A stretch of DNA of 64,000 nt from Hevea brasiliensis (Eukaryota; Streptophyta; Magnoliopsida; Malpighiales; Euphorbiaceae). Where the stretch lies: positions 67,132,992 to 67,196,991 of the forward strand of contig NC_079498.1 of NCBI RefSeq assembly GCF_030052815.1, written 5' to 3'. Below the pieces are notes generated by a model. It did no database searches, had not been told where the DNA came from, and saw only the letters and a program-made list of their open reading frames with translations. Of this stretch, positions 43,238 through 54,935 are shown piece after piece. Position 1 is the first letter of the stretch. Each line of letters starts with the position of its first letter. Both the position numbers and the translations under genes were made by a program.

Positions 43238-44563
43238 TGTTGACCCCGTGTAGCTCAAAATAAGCATTGATTTTGATGACAACAAAACTCAAATAGAATC
43301 TATCTAACTCAATTTTAAGTAATGTGTAGATTCTTTCTCTTACTCATAAAGAATCTTTAAGGTTGCATCTAAAGAGGAAGAGCACTAAATGGCATCTCAA
43401 GATGAATCCAAGTTGAGAAAGAATAAGATTATGAAAGCTAAGACTTGAAGTGAAGGTATGAAAGTCATAGAGTTAGGAATTGAGTCTTAGGACTTGTGTA
43501 AAAAGAATAGATGAAAGTTTTAGTCAAATGGAGCTCAAAATTAAATTTTTTCTTTTAATTATTTTATAAAATTTTCTCTCATCATGACCTTGGACATTGC
43601 TATTGGAATATATATTTTTCTAAGGTCTAAATTAGATTTTTAAAGATTACAATTTGAAATAGGCATCTGGTAAATTAGTTTGCTAACTTGTTTGCTAAAA
43701 TATTAGTTTGCTAATGTGTTTGCTAAAACATTAGTTTGCTAACTAGTTTACTAATGTCGCCAAAAATATCATTAGTTTGCTAAATAATCAGAGTTGCTCA
43801 ACTTCGTACAAAAAGACAAAATAACGGTTATTTTGCCTAGGACAGAGTGTATAACATTTCAAAAAAGTTTCAAACAGTTTAAAATGATTTGGGACTATAA
43901 ATACACCTTCTTTACTTCATCTTACACTTGATGAAAGCTTACAATTGCACTCTAATCTTGATTTTTCATTTATTACTTTCATTCAAGAGCTTTAAAGTGT
44001 TTGAGCTACCATTGGAAAATCAACTCATCTTTTCTTTATAGTTTGATTTGTATTGAGTGAGAGTGAGTGTTAAAACATTAAATTGCATTCAAGAGAGGTT
44101 GTACAAGCACCTATTGAAGCTTGAGAGTGTGAGTGCTTGAGATAGCACTTGTCTAAGTGTTTAAGCTACCTTAGTAAAAGCTTGGTGTTGAAAAAGTTGT
44201 AAAGGGCCTTTGGTCTCTTGCATTTAAAAGAGCAAATAAAAGAGCAAATAATAGAGAGAAGACTTAAAGAGGGTTCTTTGAGAGAGTGGATGTAGGTTAG
44301 TTAAGCTGAACCACTATAAAAATCATTGTGTTTGACTTCTCTAACCTTAATCTATTTACTTCTGTGTAATTTAATTTCTATGCATGATATTGAATGTTGA
44401 TTGAATAGATTGAGTTGATATACTTGAAGATATATGGAGTAGGTTGAGAAATTAGTGGAATATTTTATGATGCATGCTATGTCAAAAATTGTTATAAATA
44501 TTGATTGAAGCTTGAATTGTAATTTAGGGACACATTCTTGAAACACATATCACTTTCACTATA
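43238..44563 (+). mobile_element. Sirevirus-like copia LTR, 3' truncated
   Basis: Starts TGTTGACCCCGTGTAGC, then TTTTGATGACAACAAAAC, and further on has GAGCTACC, AAGCTTGAGAGTGTGAG and, at about 44289-44329, GATGTAGGTTAGTTAAGC followed by CTGAACCACTATAAAAATC, the signature near the 3' end of SIRE-type LTRs. The poly-C terminus is not reached: a gypsy LTR starts at 44564. It contains a short array of TTAGTTTGCTAA-type repeats at 43670-43785. Confidence 0.6.
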
Positions 44564-45604
44564 TGTAACACCCCTATGTTCGGTAGTGCGTTCTACTGTT
44601 TCAGTGACCAGTGTCTGTCCGGACAGCTAGAATGCCTAGAATTATACTTAAATATTAGTGAGGAGATATAAAATATTGAAATACAATGGAGAAAAATACA
44701 AGAAAAACAAAGGAAAAATAATAGCAATGAAATGTGACTAAGTTAAACGAGCCAAAAACCGTAGCGATGGGTGATCGCACCGGGAAGTTGCGGCGTGGAC
44801 CGTTGACTAGCCCTGGACTGCGGAGAACCCTGGAAAATATTTTTAAGACTTAAATAAAAATCTATTGAAGTATAAATGACATAGGAAATGTCAAATAAAA
44901 ATTAATTAATTATTACAAAGAAAAATGAGAAATTAAGAAACCGACAAAACTCGGTGTTATCGAAAAATTGGGAATGCAACCTGAATAGGGGCATTGTGGT
45001 CAATTGACACCCCGAGTTGCCTTTTGACCTAAATTTCCATGAAAATAAAGTGATATTAAATAGTGAAAACCCCATGAAAAATGAAATTGAAAATGAGAAG
45101 TATAAATAAGGAAAAAGAGGGTGTAAAACTTTGAATAATTGAAAGTTGAATTAAACTAATGTTATTTCTACATTAGTGGACCACTAAGCACTTTGTAAAT
45201 CAATTAAAAATCTATCATCTTCCACTAACTTCTGCAAAGCCATCTTCTTCCTGAAACTCTCCCTTGGCCGAACCAAAAAGCTCCCAAACTCTCCCATGGC
45301 TATCCAAGCTCCAACCTCCATGCATCCATGATCCAAGCTTCCAATGGTTAAGGTTTCTTCATTAAACTTGACCACCACACCTTGGGCAGCACTTAGGGAA
45401 CAAGAAAGAAGGAATTTGGTGAAGTTTTGAGGAAGTCCATAAGAGGTAAGTGGCCATTTCTTCATCCTTTCTTTGTTAAACTTTGAGTTGATGTTGTAGT
45501 GAGTTGATTTATGGAAGAAGTTTTGAGGTTTGATGAATTATTGGTGATGTACCATTTCGGCAGCCATGAAAGTTAAAATGTTTAGCTTGTTTTTACATGT
45601 AAAT
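44564..45604 (+). mobile_element. Gypsy LTR fragment, + orientation
   Basis: Starts TGTAACACCCCTATG at 44564 and carries GTCTGTCCGGACAGCTAGAATG, AGCGATGGGTGATCGC and ATTGACACCCCGAG, all LTR-start landmarks shared with the G1 family in diverged form. It is cut at 45605 by another LTR. An ORF on the opposite strand (45184-45465) has no recognisable domain and is not called. Confidence 0.75.
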
Positions 45605-48600
45605 TGTCACACCCTACTCCCCCGTAAGATGTAACATGATCCCGTAGTACACCTAATGAATTACCGTACTTCGCCTACCGATAACCCATTAGATATACTA
45701 CAAGGGATTTTAAAATAATTTTCGTGAAATTTACATCATCAATTAAAATCTAGTGTTAAAAATTTTTTTCAAAATTTCGACAAAGTGCTGGCTGTGTTTT
45801 GAGAAAATAGTTCTTCAAACCAGAAAAGGAAAACACTCCCAATATGTTTTCTCAAATACAACTCCAATAACTTCATTTCAACTCACAATTCAAATCTCAA
45901 TAATCAATCATTTCATTTTCAAACTAACCTCATCATAAAAGAAACATTTCATTGATTATAAAACTCAAAATTTATATTACAAGACTATTCAAGTAAATGA
46001 AATCTCAAATTTACATTTACAATAATTTACATTTAATTACATGTCAAAGTATTTTACAAGAGTTTTTATATAACTGCTCAAATAATTTACATACATATTA
46101 TTACATGCATACATCAAAACCTGTGTACATGGGTATACCTGGAGCTGATCTGAATGTCTCTTCAAAGAAGTTTACTCAATTGGTCTATGCTCTTTTCACC
46201 TACGACAGCATACAAAGCTATCGCTGAGTGGTGAACTCAATGGTGCACAACTATAATTTGAAACATAGTACAATATACATTGACAAAATTTACAGCAAAT
46301 AATTTGGAAATCTGAATACTCAACAAATTTCAAAACTCAAAATATTCATTGCCAATAATGTAAATCATTTGTATAAAATGACTTTGATCACGAAATTCAA
46401 TTTATCAACTCATAACTAAGCATTTAAGGTAATTCCACAAAATCAATTATACATAAGTCATAATTGAAATCACAATTCTTTACTATTCAAAAACATTCTG
46501 TATCTCAAAAATCATTCTGTATCTCAAAAATCATTATGTATCTCAAAAACCATTCTGTATCTCAAAAACCATTCTGTATCTCAAAAACCACTCTGTATCT
46601 CAAAAACCATTATGTATCTCAAAAACCATTCTGTATCTCACTAACTATGCAAGACTAATCCGAAAGGGCCATCTTCGGGGTGATTCTAACTCCCTATGGT
46701 CAGGGAGGTCGAATCATCGTGCACAGTACACATCACAATAATGAATCTTCAGAAAAGGCCATAACATAAAACTTAGATCTAACCTCTAATAAGAGGAGGA
46801 TCTAAGCCTGTGCACGTACCATGGTAATCAAAACACAACTAACTCCATTGTCTTCTCAACAAATGAGAGAGACGGGTAATAACCTAGTCAAGCATTTATA
46901 GTGAGATATAAAATAATACCACAATCCTTTAGTGAGCATAAATCACAATACAATTCGATTCAAAGTCAATTCCAATATCCAATAATTTTATGCTCATCAC
47001 AATTCAAATCATAAATTTGCATTTTTTATGCAAATTGCCCATCACAATTCAAAATATGTTCTATCACAATTTTCCAAAAACATAATTTATTCAATTCATA
47101 ACAATGCTAAATACTTGTGGAAATACCATTTCACAAAGCTAAATTCATACATACTATAACAATTTCAATAATCATTGAATTAAATCCAATGCTTGTTAAA
47201 TATAATATATAAGAAAAGTATGTCATTTAATCATATGAAATATTTAGAACAAAATCAGTTAAAAACTAGTTGTGCACAAACCTCTGATAACTGTTTCTTA
47301 GCTCTGACTCAGTGTTTCCTTCCCCTTCCCTGAGTCTTTGCTAACTAAGAAACACAATTTGAAGTGTTTCAGTACTCATTTAAACCGTCTCTAAGAATAA
47401 GGCTTAACACTTAGTTTATTGAATTCTATTATTTCCTTAGTTAACCTAAGATGTCGACCCTCGATGCAGTCTAAGTGAATTAGGTTTTAATGTTACCAAT
47501 ATGTCACATTTGTAGCCTTTTAAGGTCGGTACATGTTACCCAATTCATTTCCATGTATACTGCGTTTTATTGCAATTTGTCGGATTTCGGTATACTAATT
47601 TGACCTAACCGGATGACCTAGTTCCCTCAGTTTTCGAGTTTCAGTAAAAACTACAAACTTGTAGATCTATGTCTTATTGCACGCGAGGCAAAATTTCAGA
47701 TCATTCTGAGTTATGTAGACCAAGTTATGGTCAATTTACTATTGCTGGTCAGAATGTACCAAAATTGGTCACTTTAGGTCATTTTAGGTCACTTTTGGTT
47801 TGGCTAATTTTTGGACCCGAACTTGTGCAAGCTATTTGACTTGCTTATGGTCACTTATAGGCTTTGGTGTCTTCATAAGACTTGTAGATATATATCTCAA
47901 CTATTTATGGTAAAAATTTCAGGTCAATTGGACATGTTTTGAGTGAGTTATGGCCAAAACACTAATTGTTGCCCAAATGGTTAATTTTCAGGCCTTAAAT
48001 GCACTAATCCGGATTTGGTCATTTTTTAAGTTACCTTCCAAGCAGAATTTTGGTAAGCTTCCTTCATGAAAGTTGGCACTTTTTGTGCCTAGTTTCACCT
48101 CCAATTGGTCTCATACCAATTGGAGCCACACACTTAAGCATCTAAGCCCAAAACATAAATTGCCCCATTGCATTTTGTTCATCACTCATCAAAGGACACA
48201 TTTAACATTACCAAGTTACACATTCATGCCATTTCTGTTTTGTACCATAACCTAAACACATTTTACTTCACATTGTTGGTCATTTTGGCAGCTTATAATC
48301 ACACTCAATATGCAACTTATAGTCCAGAATTTACCAAGTCCAAATTACACACAACTTAACTACATAACAAGCTCATTTACATGTCCACATTCAAACCCTT
48401 ATACATATATACAAGTTGCCAGACAAGTACCATAATTCAACAATAATATTCCACAAACCAAACCATGAAATAACATTTTTTTTGTCCACACTGCAAGTTG
48501 CCGAATAGCAATCTTCATCAATTAGCTTTCCAAGCTTCCAAAATCAAGTGTACATTCACATATACATTTAATATACATCACCCAATTTATTCCTACACAT

Positions 48601-48636
48601 CTAAACACTTTATCAATACTTTAATCTACCATTTAC
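45605..48636 (-). mobile_element. Gypsy LTR (B family), interrupted by Copia-3
   Basis: Starts TGTCACACCCTACTCC, very like 9615, and keeps the same landmarks (AACATGATCCCGTAG, CCGATAACCCATTAG, GCTATCGCTGAGTGGTGAACTCA at 46218, GTGCACAAACCTC at 47272). It is inserted within the + LTR that began at 44564. Copia-3 enters at 48637, so its other end is right of the window. Confidence 0.8.
46494..46646 (+). repeat. 19-bp minisatellite, 8 copies
   Basis: Unit CATTCTGTATCTCAAAAAC with small variants (CACTCTG, CATTATG), eight tandem copies, last one partial. It is absent from the corresponding part of the LTR at 9615-13563. Confidence 0.92.
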
Positions 48637-49153
48637 TGTTAGTAGTATGCCCTAAAGCATATCATTTAGTATGTATCTTGTACATATTTTTATTAATAAA
48701 AGGCATTTCCACTTTTCCGTTTACATAATATATTTATGTGTAATAGAAAAGGTCCATTGATATTTTGTTAGAAATATTATTCTTAAGTTGTTAAGAATAT
48801 GAGTGACAATATTTCTAGCACAAAGTATCATAAATAGGTTCACAATCGAGGATACTTCATAATAAGGACATGATTTATCCAGAAAGATTGTATTCATATT
48901 TGTTCCAAAGTTATTTATATGAGATATAAATAAGATGGAATGGTGAGTCTCATGCCATATAACAAACATGATAGGCACTTATAAATGATAAATAGGCCGA
49001 ACCAGTGACACTTATGACAAGCACATGGAGTTTACTCTTGTCAATGTTTTGTCATAAATCATATCAGTGCATATAATCTTTAGACCTGAGATGGCACAAT
49101 TATCTTGTATATAGGTAGTTTGAGTTTAATACTGCTTTTATACTTGTACTATG

Positions 49154-52100
49154 TGTGACACCCCTTACCCGTGTACAGTATACCCGAGTAAGTAATGCCA
49201 CCTGGTGTACCGGCACACTCTAATATTCCTCAATTAATTTAGACAATGCTTTTGCATATAATTTATGAAATACAATTTATTTAAACCATTCATCAAAAGT
49301 ATCATTCATTTAAGGTTCCGAAAATTTTAAAGAAAATCCGGCGGAGTACCGGCTAAAAATGGAGAAAACCGTTCTTCGGAACCTGTTAAAAACACTTCCA
49401 ATAGACAAATTCATTCATTCTCAACTTCAATATCATCACAAAACTCAATATCAAGGTTTCAACAATTTTTCAGTTTCAGGTTTCAACAACCTTTTCATTT
49501 CTCAACGTCCATTTCTCATATACAAGCAATAAATACATGCTCAAATCTTGCATTCATAGTCATAACTTTCATTATTTACATAAACATCAAAATATATTAC
49601 ATGAGTTCAAATACATATGAGAAAATACAAATCTGCTACAAAATATCAAAATGACAAAATGACACCTAGTGCCCTACCGATGCAATCGCAGTAGTGAGGT
49701 GACACAGACATCGAGCGTAATCGGATGGACTCACCCACCGTGGTCTACTGGGCTCACGATCGGAATCTCCAGGACCGAGGCGTGGCAAAAGCAACGCGCT
49801 AAGCATTAATGCTTAGTGGTGCAAGAATATAATAGAAGAAATTGGCAAGAAAATAAATGTGTATGCAAAGTGTATGCTTTCTTTGTTTGATTTTGGTATA
49901 TTCATTAATTCATTAACTCTATTCACTTTTATACATTTGGTTTCCCCAAGTAACCTACACTAGACGATCGGTTGGATAACGGGTAAATCGCACGGGTACC
50001 TAGTACCTCGGTCACACCATCGGTCACATATCTCGTATCCTGTGAGCAGTACTAACAAAGTGTAAATAATATCCGCACAAGGCCAAGTCTCAATACAAAG
50101 TCAGAATGGCTAAAAGCCATGAAATCAGAATGGCATTTTTGCCATGTGCGATCGCTAATCGAACCCTATTGGCATGCCAAACTATCCAAACCAATCTTGT
50201 TAGGTATACTAGGGCATTTGAAACTCTTAAATTTGTCAATTGTGAATTTCAATTTTTTTTGGTGTTACTATTCATCATTAGTCAACAAAAATGTTGACTT
50301 TTAGAATAAAAATGTGTACATCAACTTTGGCACTCCCAACATACCACATTTGGTGTTTAAAACTTGTTGGCATTAAGTGTTTTTACCATTTCTAAGCATT
50401 AAACCAAAGGAGCAGATTTTTCAGATTTTGTACCATAAGTTCACTGTTCCATTGGACACTGTTACTGTTGGAATTTGAAGAAATGTAAAACATAAAAGTT
50501 GTTCCTTATTTTGTCTAGTTGAATTTCCTTTTTTGAATCACTCCATTTGGAGTTTTGTAGCTCCAGATATGGCTCAAAAACCCAGGCTATCCGGATATGC
50601 AGTCTGCAGAATTTTACCATATCTACAGTGCATGAACAGTGACTTGAGTCACTTGGTTGACTGGGTTCTGGCCATAATTTAGGGTAGGTTCCTTCATGAA
50701 AGTTGTTTGTCTATGTCTTAACTTGTTGCTGTAAAAATTTCAGACCAATTGACCAAATATACAGTGACTTATGGCCAAATGAACAGTTACTGTTCATTTG
50801 GTCAAATTCTGCAGAGGCAGTTTCAGGGTTCCGGATTGTGGCTGAGTTTTGACCCTTTTGCTTTGGTCTTTCGGGCATGGTTTCTTCAACAAAAATGTGC
50901 CATTATAAGCCTAGTTTCATGTCCAATTGTCCAAACATCAATTGGACAAGCACAGCCCAAGTTATGGCAGTGCAAAGGGACTGAAATTTCAGTCCCTATG
51001 CTGCTGTCCATAGGGCAGATTTCACCTCACTTTGCCATAGCATTTTTCAGTCCCATTTATGGTCAACATATCTAAAATGGTCACTAATTGACCATTACAA
51101 TGTGCCCTAACAATTTCCTAAGCCAATTCACACTTTCACCTTTCCAAACCCTAATTTCCATATGAATTTTTCACAACATGCTTTAATTAACTATCTCTTT
51201 CAATAATCACATGCATACATGGTTTAATCTTGATATCTAGTCCACTTTAAGTCCATCAAAACACTCATACCTTTTCATTCAATAGGGCTGCCAAAACTTA
51301 GGGCATGGATAGACATAGATTTCATTCATTTTAGTTATAAATTCCTACTTATTCCAAGTCTCTAACATAGAATTTAAAAGCTTTAATTGTATATATGCAC
51401 TAACCTTGTTTGGGCAGAATTTTCCCAAGCAATTCCTTCACTTTCTTGGCTTTTCTTGGCTGCCAAAGGCTTTAGCAAGGTGCTAGGCAAGTTTTAGTGA
51501 AGCTAGGTTAGGATTTTATGGTGAGACAAGGTAGGAAATCAAGCTTGCTTGATTGAGCTCCAATGGAGGGTGGAAGGAAGGGTTCACGTTTTTGGTGGAG
51601 AAGAAGGAGAAGAAGAGCAGCTGATTTTTGGTCCTCATTAGTCTTCATTTATCTCTTTAACTTGTTAGTCAAAGGATGGCTTATTTGTGATTGGTCCACA
51701 TTTCCTTAATGACATCACTTTGAGGTCATAATTTGTATTTGTTGCATTTTTCTTTTCTTTCCTCCACTACTCATTTTCAATTTAATTTCTAGCAATATTT
51801 CTTCATATTTTATGTCATATTAATTATTTACTCAACTGGACAAGTCGGCCAAAAATCACCTCGGAAGGCAAAATGACCAAAATGCCCTCCGTTTGGCTTA
51901 ACGGGTCAAAATCGTCTGTACCGATTGAAAAATTTTTCTAGGTATTTTCTTGGCATTCTAATGCCATGGGAACCTCAATTACCCTTCTCTGGAGTCCCAA
52001 AAATTATTTTATAATTTTTCCCCCGGGTCTAGGGCTCCTCGTTGCGAGAACCGCAACTTCCTCCATGACCCATCGCTTGGGCACCGCTCGTTTGACTTCG

Positions 52101-52268
52101 CTTGTATTTTATTTCTAAAATTTTTACTAAATTTTTCTTATTAATATTTGAGTTAATTAGGGTTCCTGACTTTAGTTTAAATATTTTTCCGGACGTTCTA
52201 GCTGTCCGGACCGACACCGGTCACCGGAACAGTAGGATGTACGGAGTGGTTATCGAGAGGGTGTTACA
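49154..52268 (-). repeat. G1 3' LTR
   Basis: 3115 bp, TGTGACACC...GGGTGTTACA. It contains a perfect 8-bp stem-loop CTAAGCAT-TA-ATGCTTAG at 49799-49816 and the ATGGC/GCCAT hairpins at 50106-50145. It is nearly identical to 57054-60180 except in clustered spots around 49680-49800, 49960-50060 and 51990-52100. Confidence 0.95.
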
Positions 52269-52283
52269 ACTCTTCCCCTCTAA
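52269..52283 (-). promoter_or_regulatory. Polypurine tract of G1
   Basis: Minus-strand ATTAGAGGGGAAGAG followed by T and the LTR start TGTAACACC. It overlaps the end of the pol frame (stop at about 52280). Confidence 0.85.
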
Positions 52284-53640
52284 TTTAAATTTCGTCCTCG
52301 AAATTTACCTGATGCAAACAGTTGAGGGAACTGTTGCCTCATCGACTCTTCACTTTCCCAAGTTGCCTCCTCGGTGTTGTGGTGCCTCCAAAGCACTTTC
52401 ACCAATGGAATTTGCTTGTTTCTCAACTCTTTCACTTCCCGAGCCAAGATCCGTAGAGGTTCTTCTTCATATGTCAAATCCGGCTGTATTTCAATTTCTT
52501 CTCTGGAGATGACATGTGAAGGATCTGAGCGATATCTTCTGAGCATAGACACGTGGAACACATTGTGGATCTTGTCCAGCTCTGGTGGTAAAGCTAGCCT
52601 ATAGGCCACTGGACCCACACGTTCAATAACTTCATATGGGCCAATAAACCTAGGGCTCAACTTACCTTTTCTTCCAAACCTCAACACTTTCTTCCATGGT
52701 GACACCTTGAGGAACACTTTGTCGCCAACCGCATATTCTATTTCTTTTCTCTTCAGGTCGGCATAAGATTTTTGTCTGTCTGAGGCAACCTTCAAGTTGG
52801 CTTTGATTAATTTCACTTTTTCCTCAGCCTGTTTCACCAGGTCTGGTCCTACCAGTTTGTCTTCTCCCAATTCAGTCCAGCACACTGGAGTTCTACATTT
52901 TCTCCCATACAGCGCTTCATATGGGGCCATTTGAATGCTAGCTTGGTAGCTATTGTTGTATGCAAATTCTGCCAGTGGGAGGTATCTATCCCAACTTCCC
53001 TCAAACTCAATGACACAACTCCTCAGCATATCCTCAAGGACCTGACATATATTTCATGTTATTATTATCATTTCAGTTCAACATTTGTATCAATTTCATG
53101 GGTTTCAATTGCTTACCTGGATTACTCTTCTTTACGATTGCCCATCCGTCGAGGATGGAAAGTCTTTGAAATGGAGTTGTGTACCCAAGGATTCATGCAC
53201 CTTCTTCCAGAATCTCGATGTAAACCTTGGGTCTTGGTCAGATATGATGGAAAGTGGAATTCCATGCAGTCTAACTATCTCACAGATATACAATTCTGCT
53301 AACTTCTCCGGAGTAGTCGGTCTAATCGCAGAAAGTGTCGACTTTGTCAATCTATCAACTATCACCCATGCTGCATCATGTTTCTTCCGGGTGAGAGGTA
53401 GCCCACTTACAAAATCCATGGTGACCCGATCCCATTTCCATTCAGGTATGAGTATAGGCTGTAGCAAACCTGATGGAACTTGGTGTTCTGCCTTGACTTG
53501 CTGACATGTCAAACATTTAGTCACATAGTCACCTATATCCCTCTTCATACCAGGCCACCAATACTGGAGTTTCAGATCATGGTACATCTTTGTACTTCCT
53601 GGTGCATAGCATATACACTGGTGTGTGCCTCTTTAGAATC
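52280..53640 (-). pseudogene. G1 integrase with chromodomain-like C-terminus
   Basis: 53132-53587 encodes the zinc finger end ([20 protein letters not shown]) and the integrase core ([14 protein letters not shown] with the first Asp, [13 protein letters not shown] with the second, TDGQS before the Glu). The frame is then lost by small indels. After the 75-nt intron-like segment, 52280-53029 is a clean 250-codon stretch: LAEFAYNNSYQASI, the GPY/F module (FIGPYEVIERVGPVAYRL), NVFHVSMLRRY, then EEEPLRILAREVKELRNKQI and VLWRHHNTEEATWE, a chromodomain-like module, ending ASGKFRGRNLN just before the PPT. Chromodomains target integration to heterochromatin in this group. The upstream HxH part is frameshifted. 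Confidence 0.92.
53042..53116 (-). other. 75-nt GT-AG intron-like segment in G1 integrase
   Basis: Minus strand ATCCAG|GTAAGC...ATGTCAG|GTCCTTGAGG. It has a consensus-quality donor (CAG|GTAAG), an AG acceptor, a possible branch site (AACTGAAA) about 35-40 nt from the acceptor, and in-frame TGA codons from the fourth codon. Removal joins VIQ to VLEDMLRSC. Same length and position as 941-1015 in Gypsy-A. Confidence 0.65.
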
Positions 53641-53871
53641 TCGGCCTTCAATTCCCATCATCCTGTACACACGTCTTCCTCTATAATACGCACACCCATC
53701 TGCTTTCACCTCATAATCGCTTGCTTTTCCTCCAAATCTTGCTCACAATAGCCATTAGCTTCTCATCTACCTTTTGCCCATCTAATATCTGCTGTAGCAG
53801 GTTTGGCCTCACTTGCAACTCAGCCAAAATAGCTCCATCTCGAACCAAGGATAGACGGGCATTCAATGATC

Positions 53872-54935
53872 TCAAAGCTGTGATGGACTTTCGCTCAAAG
53901 CATCAAGAACTACATTTGCCTTCCTGTGATGGTAGTCAATTACACAGTCATAATCCTTCAGGAACTCAATCCATCGCCTCTGTCTAAGGTTGAGCTCCTT
54001 CTGGGTTGGCAAATATTTCAGGCTTTTGTGGTCAGTGTAAATATAGCACTTTTCACCATACAAGTAATGCCTCCATATCTTCAGTGCGAAGATAATTGCT
54101 GCAAGCTCTAGATCATGGGTAGGGTAGTTCTGTTCATGTGGCCTTAACTGCCTGGAAGCATAGGCGACCACCTTCCCCTCTTGCATCAATACACACCCTA
54201 GCCCATTACGTGAGGCATCACTATAGACCACAAAGTCCTTTCCGGACACTGGCTGTGTTAACACTGGTGCCTCTGTCAACATAGCCTTCAATTTCTCAAA
54301 ACTGGTCTGACACTTGTCATTCCAGTCAAATCTGACATTCTTGTGTAACAACTTGGTCATTGGAGCTATTAGGGAAAATCCTTCACAAATCTTCTCAGAA
54401 TACCCACTAGCCCCAAGAAGCTTCGACCTCGGTTGTATTTCTCGGGAGGCTTCCATTCCATCATCGCTTCTATTTTCTTGGGATCCACCTAATCCCATCA
54501 GTGACACTATGTGTCCAAGGAATGCAATCTCATTCACCAAAAGTCACACTTGGACAACTTAGCATACGACTTCTTTTCCCGCAGGTTTGCGAACAATCCT
54601 CAAATGTTCATCATGTTCTTCCTCGGTCTTGGAGTACACCGAATGTCATCAATAAAAACCACTACGAACCGATCTAGTTATGGATGGAAGATACGGTTCA
54701 TAAGGTCCATGAACGCAAATGGTGCATATGTTAGGCCAAAGCGCATCACAAGAAACTCATAATGCCCATACCGGGTCCTGAATGCAGTCTTGGGCACCTC
54801 TCAATCTTTCACCTCACCGATGATACCGATCCGAGATCAATCTTAGAAAATACTCCTGCTCCCTTGGTGATCAAACAGATCATCAATTCTAGGCAACGGA
54901 TACTTGTTCTTCACGATCACTTTATTCAACCGCCA
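53872..54935 (-). pseudogene. G1 reverse transcriptase and RNase H (frameshifted)
   Basis: 53872-54540 is open and encodes the RT thumb/connection ([29 protein letters not shown]) and a complete-looking RNase H ([56 protein letters not shown]). Between about 54360 and 54935 the frame changes repeatedly: relative to Gypsy-A there are many one- or two-base differences, so the FIDD region and fingers are scattered over frames. Short runs such as [10 protein letters not shown] and CIFHP are only partly in frame. Gypsy-A has this region largely open despite being older. Confidence 0.88.

Noticed and set aside
45184..45465. 93-codon minus-strand ORF in a gypsy LTR
   Set aside because: It lies inside a + LTR, is not seen in related LTRs, and has no recognisable domain.
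50749..51075. 108-codon + strand ORF present identically at 58662
   Set aside because: The two copies are the two LTRs of G1, so identity reflects shared origin, not selection; no domain.
52280..53029. A host chromodomain gene
   Set aside because: The frame is the C-terminus of the gypsy integrase, contiguous in motif order with the core and followed directly by PPT and LTR.
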